DNA of 64,000 nucleotides from CAYLHS01 sp964496205 (GCA_964496205.1 CAZBXV010000003.1:15351-79350); one strand, 5' to 3'; numbered from the stretch's first letter, positions 17,745 through 26,715 are shown. Notes: generated by a model from the letters alone, not told the origin. Numbers and translations are program-made.

Positions 17745-19507
17745 CACCCACCGTAGATCTCATCGATGACGCCGCCGTACTTGTGGCCGACGAATGCACG
17801 TTTCACCTTCAACGTCGGGGTCAGTTCCCCGCCGCCGATCGTGAAGTCACCCGGCAGGATCCTGAACTGGCGAATCGACTCGGCTTTCGAGACCGCCTTG
17901 TTTGCCTCGGCGACGGCCCCTTCGATTTCGGCGACCAGTTCAGGGTCGCGTGACATATCCCCGCCCTTTCCACGCCGGGACGCCCACTCGGTGACCGTTT
18001 CATCGTCGAGCGTGACGAGCGCTGCGATGAACGGTTTGGCGTCTCCCACCACCATGCACTGGCTGACGAGCGGGTGAGCCCTGAGCCTGTCTTCCAGGAC
18101 TGCCGGGGCCACGTTCTTGCCTCCGGCGGTCACGAGGATCTCCTTCTTGCGACCGGTGATACTCAGGAATCCCTCATCGTCGAGTTCCCCGACATCGCCC
18201 GAGTGGAACCAGCCGTCCTGGTCGAACACCTCACCGTTTGCGGCATCGTTGTTCCAGTAGCCGCGAAACACACAGCCGCCCTTCATGAGGATCTCGCCGT
18301 CTGAGCCGATCGCCACCGACATGCCGGGGGTGGGACGGCCGACAGTGCCGATCTTCACCTCCGACGGCCGGTTGAAGAACGTGGCGGCGGTTGTCTCGGT
18401 GAGTCCGTAGCCTTCCAGGACGACAAGCCCGATGCCTTTGAAGAAATGGCCGAGCCGCTCACCGAGAGCAGCGGCCCCGGAGATCGCGTAGGTGAGATTC
18501 CCTCCGAATACGTCCCGTAGCTTCCCGTAGACGAGTTTGTCGAACACGGCGTGAAGCACACGCGTCTTGAAGCCGGGTGACGGCTGCGACGAGTACTCGA
18601 TTGCGACCTTTGCCGCCATGTCGAAGATGCGTCCCTTGCCCTCTCCCTCAGCCCTGAGCTTGGCCCCGTTGTACACCTTCTCGAACACTCGCGGCACCGC
18701 GAATACCCACCGAGGCTTGAACATCCCGAACTCCTCGGCCAGGTTCTGCATGCCGGTCGCGTACCCCATCCTGACCCCGACTGCGGCACAGCCGACCTGG
18801 ACGATCTGGGCGAACGAGTGGGCCAACGGGAGGAACACAAGCGTCGAGTTGCCTTCTTTGAAGAGGTCGGGCAGCGCGGCAATCACGTTTCGACCCGTGT
18901 AGATGTAGTTGCGATGGGTCAGCTGGCAGCCCTTCGGGTTGCCTGTCGTGCCCGATGTGTAGATGAGAGTTGCCAGGTCGTCGTGGCTGATGGCGGCCGA
19001 CCGCTTCATCACCTCTGCGCGAACCGCGTCCTGAATATCGGCTTGACCGAGCTCCCCTCCCTCAATCGTGATGACGGTGCGGCACGCCGGAAGCGATGGT
19101 GCGACCTGGTCGTACACCGAGCGGAGCTTTTCGTTCTCACAGAACAGGGCCACGCTTCCGCTGTCGCCCATGATCCAGGCGACCTGATCGGGAGACGAGG
19201 TCTCGTAGATCGTGACGAGGGCGGCACCCACCGCCCAGACGGCAAACTGGATCAACGTGTACTCGTAGCGAGTCGCCGAGAACACTGCCACGCGATCACC
19301 CGGTTGTACCCCCGCTTCCACCAGCGTGGCGGCAAGCCTCACGATGCGCTCCACAACGTCGGCGGCTCGAATATCCACGAACGCGTCGCCATCCCGGTAC
19401 GCGAGCGCGAGCGCGTTCGGATGGGTCTTGGCCCGATCGAGCAATGCCCGCAGCGCGTTGTCGTCGGGCGACAGCCGCACGTCGCCCGGGCTGGTGTACG
19501 CCCTCAC
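17744..19507 (-). CDS. Long-chain fatty-acid--CoA ligase, FadD15-like
   Basis: A 587-residue AMP-forming ligase activating fatty acids to acyl-CoA. Motifs: LIYTSGTTGNPKGCQLTH (P-loop), VLEGYGLTETTAATFFNRP, GGCVFRGYWNND, WFHSGDVGELDDEGFLSITGRKKE, and a C-terminal LTPTLKVKRAFV lysine region. Start is GTG 19507 with GGGAGGGCAA immediately upstream; the open frame to 19762 overlaps the preceding gene and is not coding. It begins 52 bases after the racemase gene and ends in a one-base overlap with the GH13 gene. In context it most likely activates branched or sterol-derived acids. Confidence 0.93.
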   Translation of the reverse strand: MRAYTSPGDVRLSPDDNALRALLDRAKTHPNALALAYRDGDAFVDIRAADVVERIVRLAATLVEAGVQPGDRVAVFSATRYEYTLIQFAVWAVGAALVTIYETSSPDQVAWIMGDSGSVALFCENEKLRSVYDQVAPSLPACRTVITIEGGELGQADIQDAVRAEVMKRSAAISHDDLATLIYTSGTTGNPKGCQLTHRNYIYTGRNVIAALPDLFKEGNSTLVFLPLAHSFAQIVQVGCAAVGVRMGYATGMQNLAEEFGMFKPRWVFAVPRVFEKVYNGAKLRAEGEGKGRIFDMAAKVAIEYSSQPSPGFKTRVLHAVFDKLVYGKLRDVFGGNLTYAISGAAALGERLGHFFKGIGLVVLEGYGLTETTAATFFNRPSEVKIGTVGRPTPGMSVAIGSDGEILMKGGCVFRGYWNNDAANGEVFDQDGWFHSGDVGELDDEGFLSITGRKKEILVTAGGKNVAPAVLEDRLRAHPLVSQCMVVGDAKPFIAALVTLDDETVTEWASRRGKGGDMSRDPELVAEIEGAVAEANKAVSKAESIRQFRILPGDFTIGGGELTPTLKVKRAFVGHKYGGVIDEIYGG

Positions 19508-19559
19508 TTGCCCTCCCTCTCGACCTGTCAAAACCCTAGTGCGCGGCGACCGTTCGCGC

Positions 19560-20690
19560 TCAGACATCCTGGACGACGGCGCCCGACTCCAGCAGTCCCT
19601 CGATCTCCGAGACGGCGAAGCCGAACGACTCCAGAACACGAACCGTGTCGTGTCCCGTCGTTCGAACGGATCCCGGCGTGCCGGCACGTGTCCTGCTGAA
19701 TCGCGGTACCGGCGCGGTCTGGATTGCCCCGTCGGCTTCAAAGAACGTGCCCCTGGCTGCATTGTGTTCGTGCCGAGGAGCTTCGTCGGGTGTCAGAACC
19801 GGAACTACGCACGCACTCGTTCCGTGGAAGACCTCGATCCACTGGTCGCGGGTTCTCGAAGCAAACACCTCCTTGAACGTGGCACGGAGCCCCGGCCACT
19901 GCACACGGTCGTACTGCTCTGGAAGCGCTTCGGGGTCCAAACCAAGCCCCGCCACGAGTTCGGCGTAAAACTGGGGCTCGAGGGCTCCAACCGCGAGATA
20001 CCTGCCATCGGCGGTCTCGTAGACCGAGTAGAAGGGCGCTCCTCCATCGATGATGTTCTCACCACGGCCACCTTCCCACTGGCCGGCTGCAGCCAGGGCT
20101 CTCGGGAACATCCCGAGGTAGGCGGCACCCTCGACCATGGAAACGTCGATCACTTGGCCCGCTCCCGAGCGCCCAGCCTCCAGGAGACCGGCGAGAAGTC
20201 CGACGGCGAGAAACATCCCCCCTCCTCCGAGATCTCCAACGAGATTGAGAGGGACCACGGGCGGGCCACCCGGTTCGCCAATGAGGTCGAGCACACCAGA
20301 CAACGCGACGTAGTCGATGTCGTGGCCGGCATCGGACGTCATCGGTCCGTCCTGCCCGTACCCGGTCATCCGGCCATAGACGAGCCTGGGGTTCCTCTCG
20401 AGGACGACGTCCGGTCCGATGCCTAGCCGTTCAGCGACTCCGGGCCGGAACCCTTCGATGAACCCATCGGCCCGTTCAACCATCCTGAGAACGACTTCGG
20501 CGGCCGAATCGTGTTTCAGGTCGATCGCGACAGTCTCTCGTCCGCGGTGGAGAAGATCCCGGTAGGGGGTTGGACCGGGACGCGCGACGCGAACGACGCG
20601 GGCCCCGAGATCGGCCAGCATCATGCCACAGAATGGACCTGGTCCGATCGATCCGATCTCTATGAAGGTCAGTCCTACCAGCGGCCCCAT
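19560..20690 (-). CDS. Alpha-methylacyl-CoA racemase (CaiB/BaiF family III CoA-transferase fold)
   Basis: A 376-residue protein matching AMACR/Mcr, which interconverts (2R)- and (2S)-2-methylacyl-CoA. The catalytic residues of the racemase branch are present: His123 in SDAGHDIDYVALSGVL, Asp153 in NLVGDLGGGG and Glu238 in VGALEPQFY. The start ATG at 20690 overlaps the HSD10-like stop by one base (TGATG). Racemisation is needed only when substrates carry a 2-methyl group, as in phytanic/pristanic acids, bile-acid precursors and sterol side chains, and this gives the operon its probable purpose. Confidence 0.92.
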   Translation of the reverse strand: MGPLVGLTFIEIGSIGPGPFCGMMLADLGARVVRVARPGPTPYRDLLHRGRETVAIDLKHDSAAEVVLRMVERADGFIEGFRPGVAERLGIGPDVVLERNPRLVYGRMTGYGQDGPMTSDAGHDIDYVALSGVLDLIGEPGGPPVVPLNLVGDLGGGGMFLAVGLLAGLLEAGRSGAGQVIDVSMVEGAAYLGMFPRALAAAGQWEGGRGENIIDGGAPFYSVYETADGRYLAVGALEPQFYAELVAGLGLDPEALPEQYDRVQWPGLRATFKEVFASRTRDQWIEVFHGTSACVVPVLTPDEAPRHEHNAARGTFFEADGAIQTAPVPRFSRTRAGTPGSVRTTGHDTVRVLESFGFAVSEIEGLLESGAVVQDV

Positions 20691-21460
20691 CAGCGGGGAC
20701 CCAACCTCGCAGCGGCGTCGAGACGAATCACTTCGCCGTTGAGCATTGGATTCTCGACGATCGAAACCACCAGAGATCCGAGCTCTTCTGGCAGGCCGAG
20801 TCGTTTGGGGAAGACGTGCACCTTCGCCAACGACTCCCTGACCTCGTCCCCCACTGCTCCGAGCATTGGCGTGTCCATGATGCCGGGAGCGATCGCCATC
20901 ACCCTGATCCCGTGTGAGGCGAGATCCCGTGCAACCGGCAATGTCAACGACACGATTCCGCCCTTCGACGCCGAGTAGGCAGCTTGACCGATCTGACCCT
21001 CGAACGCAGCGATGGACGCGACGTTGACGATCACGCCCCGCTCGCCATCCTCAGTCGGTTCGTTCTTGCTCATCGCCCCGGCCGTACGCCTGGTCATGTC
21101 GAACAACCCGATCAGATTGACGTCGATCACCTTCTTGAATCGATCGATCGGGAAAAGCGCTCCGTCCCTTCCGATCATTCTGTGGCCGACGAGAATCCCG
21201 GCGGCGTTGACACAGATGTCGACCCGACCGAAAGCTGACATCACCTGATCGACGGCCCACCCGACGGAGTTCGTGTCCGTGACATCGACAGGCACGAACA
21301 CGGTGCTGTCACCGAGTTCTCTTGCGACGTCCTTACCTGCCGACTGCTCGAGATCGAGCAGCGCGACCCGAGCACCGCGCTCGAGGAGCTTGACAGCGGC
21401 CCCCCTGCCGAGCCCTCCGGCTCCTCCCGTCACAACCGCGACACGGCGGCTGATGTCCAT
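20690..21460 (-). CDS. HSD10-like 3-hydroxyacyl-CoA dehydrogenase (SDR)
   Basis: A 256-residue SDR very close in pattern to human 17-beta-HSD10 (short-chain 2-methyl-3-hydroxyacyl-CoA dehydrogenase): TGGAGGLGRGAA, LLDLEQS with the NAD-selecting Asp, an insertion near 93-105, and the diagnostic NVASIAAFEGQIGQAAYSASKGG (Ser149, Tyr162, Lys166), then LPVARDLASHGIRVMAIAPGIMDTPML. It would oxidise (3S)-hydroxy-2-methylacyl-CoA. AGGAGG lies 6 bases before the ATG. It follows the cytochrome c gene by 10 bases and overlaps the racemase gene by one base. Confidence 0.92.
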   Translation of the reverse strand: MDISRRVAVVTGGAGGLGRGAAVKLLERGARVALLDLEQSAGKDVARELGDSTVFVPVDVTDTNSVGWAVDQVMSAFGRVDICVNAAGILVGHRMIGRDGALFPIDRFKKVIDVNLIGLFDMTRRTAGAMSKNEPTEDGERGVIVNVASIAAFEGQIGQAAYSASKGGIVSLTLPVARDLASHGIRVMAIAPGIMDTPMLGAVGDEVRESLAKVHVFPKRLGLPEELGSLVVSIVENPMLNGEVIRLDAAARLGPR

Positions 21461-21470
21461 TGCTGTCCTC

Positions 21471-21779
21471 CTATCCCTGCTGCCGATCTCGGATGTATGT
21501 GATCACTCGTTCCGCTTGCTCATTGCTGAGCGTTCCTTTGAACGACGGCATCCGACCGAGTCCGTTCTCGATCGTGAATCGGAAGAACTCGTCGCTCATG
21601 TCGGCTGCTTCGGAACCTACCCCCAACGCCGGGCCGATGCCGCCTTGGAGGTCGGAGCCGTGGCATCTCGCACAAATGGTCTGGAAGATCTTCTCGCCAC
21701 TCGCGTCGGGCGATATCGTCTTGAAGGAACACGCCGACAGCAGCACGCAGAGGACGAACGGTACAACGAGGCGTTTCAC
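21471..21779 (-). CDS. Monoheme cytochrome c lipoprotein
   Basis: A 102-residue secreted class I cytochrome c. It starts at GTG 21779, has a short signal and lipobox LLSAC (Cys near 17), the heme motif CARCH (near 37-41) and the distal Met ligand in LGRMPSFKGTLS, followed by the C-terminal helix typical of the family (LSNEQAERVITYIRDR). A TAACCT box ends 9 bases upstream, so it is probably the first gene of the lipid-oxidation operon. It would carry single electrons at the outer face of the membrane, but no partner oxidoreductase is encoded nearby. Confidence 0.88.
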   Translation of the reverse strand: MKRLVVPFVLCVLLSACSFKTISPDASGEKIFQTICARCHGSDLQGGIGPALGVGSEAADMSDEFFRFTIENGLGRMPSFKGTLSNEQAERVITYIRDRQQG

Positions 21780-21847
21780 GATCCGTGAGGTTACAGGGGA
21801 ACCCGACGCCCTGGTCAGGACGTCTCAATGACGACGAAAGGAACTCC

Positions 21848-22570
21848 ATGCGAAGACTGCTCTCACTCGGTTCAGTCGTCGGAATCGCCCTTCTGACGCT
21901 CACCGCCTGCACACCAAATGTCAACGTCACAAACACGCCGTCGGGAACGACAGGCATTCAGGTAGTCGGGCAAGGCGAAGTGACAGGCACGCCAGACACG
22001 CTCACCATCGACCTCGGTATCAGTGTGCTGCGCCCTGGTGTCTCAGAGGCCGCCGACGAGGCGGCGTCTCTCGCAACCGACCTGATCAACGCGATCGAAG
22101 CTCAGGGCGTCGACACAAAGGACGTCCAGACCCGCAACTACTCGATCTACCCCGAGTACACCTACTCGAATTCGACCCAGACTCTGGCCGGCTACCGAGT
22201 GACCAACACGGTCACGGCCAAGATCCATGACATCGAGGCTGCCGGTCGCATCATCGATGCTGCGACCGCTGCCGGCGGTGACGCCGTGCAGGTATCGTCG
22301 GTTTCGTTCTCGCTCGAGGATGACGAAGCTCTGTTGTCGGATGCTCGGACGAGAGCCTGGAACGACGCGTACACGAAGGCAGAACAGCTTGCGTCACTGT
22401 CCGGCGTGAGTCTCGGCTCGGCGCAGTCGATCGTCGAGTCGGTATCCAGCGAGAATCCTGTCACCTACTACGCAGCTGAAGGTGCTCGTGATGCGGTATC
22501 AACGCCCATCGAGGCCGGCTCGCAGAAGGTGACCGTCATCCTGACGGTTCAGTTCTCGATCAACGGCTGA
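21848..22570 (+). CDS. SIMPL domain (DUF541) lipoprotein
   Basis: A 240-residue lipoprotein (signal with lipobox LTAC near residue 20, then a Thr/Asn-rich stretch). The rest is one SIMPL domain: IQVVGQGEVTGTPDTLTIDLGISV, YSIYPEYTYSNSTQTLAGYRVTNTVTAKI, and the C-terminal helix/strand pair with DARTRAWNDAYTKAEQLASLSGVSLG. This domain is found in BP26/OMP28 of Brucella and in interactors of signalling proteins; its biochemical role is not settled. The ATG is chosen for the AAAGGA site 5 bases upstream. Divergent from the cytochrome c gene and single. Confidence 0.87.
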   Translation: MRRLLSLGSVVGIALLTLTACTPNVNVTNTPSGTTGIQVVGQGEVTGTPDTLTIDLGISVLRPGVSEAADEAASLATDLINAIEAQGVDTKDVQTRNYSIYPEYTYSNSTQTLAGYRVTNTVTAKIHDIEAAGRIIDAATAAGGDAVQVSSVSFSLEDDEALLSDARTRAWNDAYTKAEQLASLSGVSLGSAQSIVESVSSENPVTYYAAEGARDAVSTPIEAGSQKVTVILTVQFSING

Positions 22571-22645
22571 TCCAATCTGGCCTCTGACAGCTCTCGGAGA
22601 CGAAGTCCCAGTGCGGGAGGAGGATCCCGTGCGTTCGGTCGGCTG

Positions 22646-23140
22646 TCACCCGAGAAGCGCCGACCCGCCGACGGTGAGCAGCGACACGACCACTCCGGCG
22701 ACGAGCACGCCAATGGAGATCAATACGGTCGCCCTTTTCGGCTCGACACCGAACACAAAAGCGGCCAGTGCTCCACTCCACGCTCCGGTGATCGGAAGCG
22801 GGATCGCCACAAACGTGATCAGGGCGGCGTCGCGAAGACGGTCGAAACGAGCGGTATGCCGGCGGCGCGTGTGCTCGAAGAGTCGTTCAAGCACCCTTCG
22901 CAACCATGACCAATGGTCCTCCGCCCACACGGTGAATGGTCCAAGCAAGACCAGGATGAAGGGCACCGGAAGGATGTTGCCGATCACCGACCAGACGAAT
23001 GCCTGAGGGATCGACATGTCGAGAACCTTGGCGGCAAAAGGGAGCGCGAATCTCAACTCGGTGATCGGAATCGCTGCCAGCAAGATGACTGCGAGAGGTT
23101 CTGGAAAGCGCTGGACAAACGAGGTGATGGCGTCGCGCAT
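22646..23140 (-). CDS. Small multidrug export family membrane protein
   Basis: A 164-residue integral membrane protein like the Sm_multidrug_ex family. It has the family hallmark AAIPITELRFALPFA near residues 20-37, a re-entrant PxP segment (SVIGNILPVPFILVLLG), a central basic cytoplasmic loop (RRVLERLFEHTRRRHTARFDR) and the second conserved FVAIPLPITGAWSGALAAFVFG. Transport activity is only predicted for the family. A CATACT box ends 6 bases before the ATG, so the gene has its own leaderless promoter and is not read from the antiporter upstream. Ends 76 bases from the convergent SIMPL gene. Confidence 0.8.
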   Translation of the reverse strand: MRDAITSFVQRFPEPLAVILLAAIPITELRFALPFAAKVLDMSIPQAFVWSVIGNILPVPFILVLLGPFTVWAEDHWSWLRRVLERLFEHTRRRHTARFDRLRDAALITFVAIPLPITGAWSGALAAFVFGVEPKRATVLISIGVLVAGVVVSLLTVGGSALLG

Positions 23141-23206
23141 TCCAGCAGTATGGCCGTCCGAGAGCCTTTTGACACGTTCTCCGCGACGTAGCTACGATCA
23201 GAAACG

Positions 23207-23364
23207 TCGGGTGCCACCCACACCCGATACCCCAACAAGCGCATTGGGTTGCGGGCAAGGACTCCCTGGCGCCTTCCCGGCACAACGGCCCATTGCGGCT
23301 CTTCGCAAGAAGAGCTACGAGGCTCCGGTTCTACCCCCTTGCCGGGGCCTCGTCACATGTTGGG
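23207..23364. other. Structured intergenic element with several perfect hairpins
   Basis: Within 160 bases I see: TCGGGTG/CACCCGA (23207-23213, 23221-23227); an outer 7-bp pairing CCCAACA (23231-23237) with TGTTGGG (23358-23364); inside it GCTCTTC-GCAA-GAAGAGC (23298-23315), which on the plus strand has a GNRA tetraloop; and an 11-bp stem with one G-U pair (23318-23328 with 23342-23352). The arrangement looks like a closed multibranched RNA. It lies between two minus-strand genes, and neither needs it as a leader by my reading. Class not recognised; could be a small RNA on the plus strand or 3-prime structure of the antiporter message. Confidence 0.45.
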
Positions 23365-23369
23365 TCCGC

Positions 23370-25538
23370 TCATCGTCGACCGGGCAGCCCCACCATGACG
23401 ACTGGAATCGGCGCGTGTTCGATGATGTAGCTGGTGTCATGCCCGAGGAATGGCCGGTCGGTCAGGGGCCTTGTCGAGGTGCCAAGAACCAGAAGATCGA
23501 AGGTCCCCGACCCGGCGACCGAGAGGACCTCGTCGACCGCGTTCGGAGCGACAGCGATCAGCGTTTCGACCAAGATGCCCAACTTCGTGCCGAGAGCCGC
23601 CGCCTCCGCAACAAGCTCATTCGCATCCCTCCTCGCCTCCGACTCTCTGGCCGTCTCCAACATGACGCCTTGGCCGGAGGGCCGGTTCACGACGTGGAGT
23701 GCGGTGGCTGCTCCGGAGCTGCGACGAGCGACTGCATAGGCGAACTCCTCGGCCGCCCTCGTCGACAGGTCGTTTGAGACAGGTACGAGAAGACGACTTG
23801 GGAGATCGGCTGGTACCTCCGTGGCCGTCCGGACGATCACGACGGGAAGCTGAACCTTGGCGAGCGTCCTGTCGACAACGGTTGAGAACATGCCCTTTTC
23901 GTCCGAGTCCTCCTCGGATGCGCCCATCACCACCAGGTCATGGCCCAGAGCCGACTCGGCAACGATGGCAGTGACGGGATCGGTTGACCGCTTCCGAACG
24001 ATTCGGCGTTCGAGATCACCGAGTTCGGAGAGAACGCACTCTGCGCTCGCCGTGTGGTCGGTCCTCCGCAGCAGGCGACTCCACAGGGTCGGGAGCGTGC
24101 CCTCGACAACAAGGACCGTCACTTCAGCGCGCGGGAAGGCAGCCGCGACCAACCGGGCCGCAAACGCGCTGTTGGTCCCGCCGCGAGTCGGCAGGAGAAT
24201 CCGGTGTGAATTGAGCAGCAGCGACTGCTCTCGAAGTGCTTCTTCATCGAGCCGGCGGCGTTCCTCTTCGTTGATGCCACGGTCGCTGACGGTGAGCCGA
24301 AGCAGCTGCGGTGCGACGATCGAAGTGATCAGCGCCGTCAGTACGAGGACGGTGAACGCCGACTCGGCGAGGACACCGAGATTGAGGCCGATGATGGCCA
24401 CAACGACACCCATTGCGCCGAGTGCCGAGAGCCCCGCGCCGAGCACCACCCCTTGGTGTAGACGAAGTCCTCCGATACGGGCTCCGACCATCGTTCCGAA
24501 CACTTTGGCGGCGATCGCGAGTATCACGATCGCAATCAGCCACCAGACGGCCCCGCCTTGAAGCGCACCGAAGTCGACCCTCAAACCCGAGTAGGCGAAG
24601 AAGATCGGAGCAAAGAAGCTGATCGTTACCGACTCGAGGATCTCCCTGGCCCTCGGGAGTTGGTGCCTGGTTACTCCGAGAAGGATGCCGACGATGAACG
24701 CGCCGAGGATCGCTTCCAATCCGAGTGCTTGCGTGATCGCTGCTCCGACCAACCCAGCTACCACCATGACAGTAAGCGCAGCGGTCACACTCGATCCGCC
24801 GCGCAATGACATCTTGAACAGCCGATCCAGCAGCCAGCGACCCACCGTGGCCGCAAGTACCAGGAACACGATCAGCCCGAAAAACGACATCACGAGTGCT
24901 CCGAGATCGAATTCTCCCCGAATGGCAACACCGGACAGCGCAGCCAGGATCAGCCAGCCGATCGCGTCCATGGTCATGCCCGCAGCCAGCGTGATTTGCC
25001 CGAAATCGCGCCGAAGGAAACCAAGATCGGCCAGGATCTTCGCAACGACCGGAAGTGCGGATACAGACAACGCCAGAGCGAAGAAAGCCGCGAACAGGCC
25101 CATGCCACGTTCACCCACGAATGAGTCCGGAACCACGAACGCGAGTGCGAAGAACAACATGAACGGGATCATGAAGCTGCCCAACGACACACCTGCTGCC
25201 GCTTCTCGAAACCGTCGGATGATCGCAAGGTCGGTTTCGTAGCCCAGTGCGACAAGCAGCATGATGACGCCGATCCACGCAAGGCCGAATACGACGGCAT
25301 CGACGGTCGTGTGCCCATGGCCAAACAACCAGGTGTACCCGTCAGGAAACAACGATCCGAAGATGGACGGTCCAAGCACGATACCGGCGACCAGCTCTCC
25401 GACAACCGGCGGCTGCCCAATCCGTCCTGCGAGTCCTCCGAGGATCCGGGCAAGTCCAACGAGCACGGCGACCTGGACCAGTGTGACAAGCAACTGGTGT
25501 TCGTCGAGCGGTGCCGATGTCACGGCCGCCAGGATCAC
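23370..25538 (-). CDS. CPA2-type cation:proton antiporter with two C-terminal UspA domains
   Basis: A 722-residue protein. Residues about 10-410 form the Na+/H+ exchanger (KefB/NhaS3-like) core with about 12 helices, including GRIGQPPVVGELVAGIVLGPS and the ion-site region TLAAGMTMDAIGWLILA. Residues about 450-590 and 600-722 are two universal-stress-protein domains (ILLPTRGG...VVMGASEED..PVVIVRT and RLLVPVSND...LLVLGTSTRPLTDRPFLGHDTSYIIEHAPIPVVMVG), expected to bind a nucleotide and gate transport. GTG 25538 overlaps the YchF stop as GTGA, which decides the start. Likely exchanges K+ or Na+ for protons in the plasma membrane. Confidence 0.92.
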   Translation of the reverse strand: MILAAVTSAPLDEHQLLVTLVQVAVLVGLARILGGLAGRIGQPPVVGELVAGIVLGPSIFGSLFPDGYTWLFGHGHTTVDAVVFGLAWIGVIMLLVALGYETDLAIIRRFREAAAGVSLGSFMIPFMLFFALAFVVPDSFVGERGMGLFAAFFALALSVSALPVVAKILADLGFLRRDFGQITLAAGMTMDAIGWLILAALSGVAIRGEFDLGALVMSFFGLIVFLVLAATVGRWLLDRLFKMSLRGGSSVTAALTVMVVAGLVGAAITQALGLEAILGAFIVGILLGVTRHQLPRAREILESVTISFFAPIFFAYSGLRVDFGALQGGAVWWLIAIVILAIAAKVFGTMVGARIGGLRLHQGVVLGAGLSALGAMGVVVAIIGLNLGVLAESAFTVLVLTALITSIVAPQLLRLTVSDRGINEEERRRLDEEALREQSLLLNSHRILLPTRGGTNSAFAARLVAAAFPRAEVTVLVVEGTLPTLWSRLLRRTDHTASAECVLSELGDLERRIVRKRSTDPVTAIVAESALGHDLVVMGASEEDSDEKGMFSTVVDRTLAKVQLPVVIVRTATEVPADLPSRLLVPVSNDLSTRAAEEFAYAVARRSSGAATALHVVNRPSGQGVMLETARESEARRDANELVAEAAALGTKLGILVETLIAVAPNAVDEVLSVAGSGTFDLLVLGTSTRPLTDRPFLGHDTSYIIEHAPIPVVMVGLPGRR

Positions 25539-26608
25539 ACCGAAAACCTCACAACCAGCACGTCGCCCTCTTTGACGACGTAGTCCTTGCCTTCGACTCT
25601 CACGCCACCTTGGCTCTTCGCAGCATCCCAACCGCCGCTCTCGATCACGGTTCCAATCGGTGCGACCTCGGCCCTGATGAAACCCCTCTGGAGATCGGAG
25701 TGGATCTTGCCAGCGGCGATCGGTGCCGTCGACCCCTCACGGACCGTCCACGCATGCGACTCCTTGGGGCCGACCGTGTAGAAGGTCAGAAGTCCCAGCG
25801 TTGAGTATGCGGCACGGACCATTTCAGCCAGTGCCCCCTCTCCGAGGCCGAGCCCGTCCAGGATCTCCTTGCGGTCATCCACAGGAAGGGCGGCAACCTC
25901 GGCTTCGATCGCGACAGACAAGGCAACGACTGCGTCACCTTCTGGTACGGCCCGCAGAACCGTGTCGACGAGGCGTTCGGGGTTCGACTCGTTCTCGTCG
26001 ATGTTCACCACCCACACGGCCGGCTGAAGGGTGAGCGGGGCGAGGTCGCGAAAAGCCGCCAAGTCGGCGGCATCCCAGGACCGATCCCGCAGCGGCCTCC
26101 CCTCGCCAAGGTGGTCGGCTGCGTCCGCAATCGCATCCGCCGCACGCTTCTTCTTCGGATCCGCCGACGCCTCCTTGGCGATCTTGGGGCGCCTCCGCTC
26201 GAACACGTCGGCATCTGCCATCGTCAGCTCGAGGAGCAGCTCCTCGGCCTGAGAGACCGGATCGGTACCGGACTCGTCAGATACGATCTCCTCATCGGTG
26301 AAGGCTCGCACAACCATCACGTGCCCGTCCATCTCACGAGCCCGGCCGAGGAACTGGGTTCCGAGCCCTCCACCGTGTGACGCCATCGCAGGTAGATCGA
26401 GCAGTTCCAAGGTTGCGTGGACGATCTTCTTCGATTTCTCGATCTCCGCGGCCGCCTCGAGCAGCGGGTCGGGAATCGCCGCCACTCCGAGGTTCGGTGA
26501 CGTGGTCGAAAACGGATGAGGAGCCGTCGGTGCGTCCAGCCCGGTCATCGCATTGAACAGCGCGGTCTTGCCCACATTTGAAAGACCGATGATGCCGAGT
26601 CGCGCCAT
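25535..26608 (-). CDS. ychF: YchF/OLA1-type GTP/ATP-binding protein
   Basis: A 357-residue Obg-related P-loop NTPase. G1 is GLSNVGKTALFNA (residues 8-20), G3 is ELLDLPAMASHGGGLGTQFL with the His-free DLPA form, and the C-terminal TGS domain (LLTFYTVGPKESHAWTVREGSTAPIAAGKIHSDLQRGFIRAEV...YVVKEGDVLVVRF) is complete. The expected NxxE specificity motif reads NIDENE. It is somewhat divergent and shorter in the middle than E. coli YchF (363). Family members bind the ribosome and are linked to stress responses. ATG 26608 starts MARLGIIGLSNVGK. Coupled to the antiporter by a 4-base overlap. Confidence 0.9.
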   Translation of the reverse strand: MARLGIIGLSNVGKTALFNAMTGLDAPTAPHPFSTTSPNLGVAAIPDPLLEAAAEIEKSKKIVHATLELLDLPAMASHGGGLGTQFLGRAREMDGHVMVVRAFTDEEIVSDESGTDPVSQAEELLLELTMADADVFERRRPKIAKEASADPKKKRAADAIADAADHLGEGRPLRDRSWDAADLAAFRDLAPLTLQPAVWVVNIDENESNPERLVDTVLRAVPEGDAVVALSVAIEAEVAALPVDDRKEILDGLGLGEGALAEMVRAAYSTLGLLTFYTVGPKESHAWTVREGSTAPIAAGKIHSDLQRGFIRAEVAPIGTVIESGGWDAAKSQGGVRVEGKDYVVKEGDVLVVRFSV

Positions 26609-26715
26609 GGGAACACTGTACCGGTGCTCGGGCCCTGAAGATGAAACTGGTCCGCCCGCGTCGATGGGGTTCGGAATTTGTGCGGCGGGCACCGACCGGC
26701 GCCCCTTCCAGTGAC

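Noticed and set aside
23207..23364. Possible c-di-AMP (ydaO) or other riboswitch on the minus strand
   Set aside because: Fragments such as ACCCAAU...UUGGGGU resemble ydaO, but the conserved GUGAAUC and CAGCUAACCUCGUAGG segments are absent, and the downstream gene appears leaderless.
23231..23364. Possible integron attC site (CCCAAC...GTTGGGT ends)
   Set aside because: The first core base does not fit RYYYAAC, inner L boxes are not found, and no integrase or cassette array is near.
8100..23366. Shared 12-mer GACCCAACATGT at 8100-8111 (plus) and 23355-23366 (minus), both in structured gaps
   Set aside because: Exact 12-mers are expected by chance many times in a 64-kb window with both strands; flanking structures do not align.
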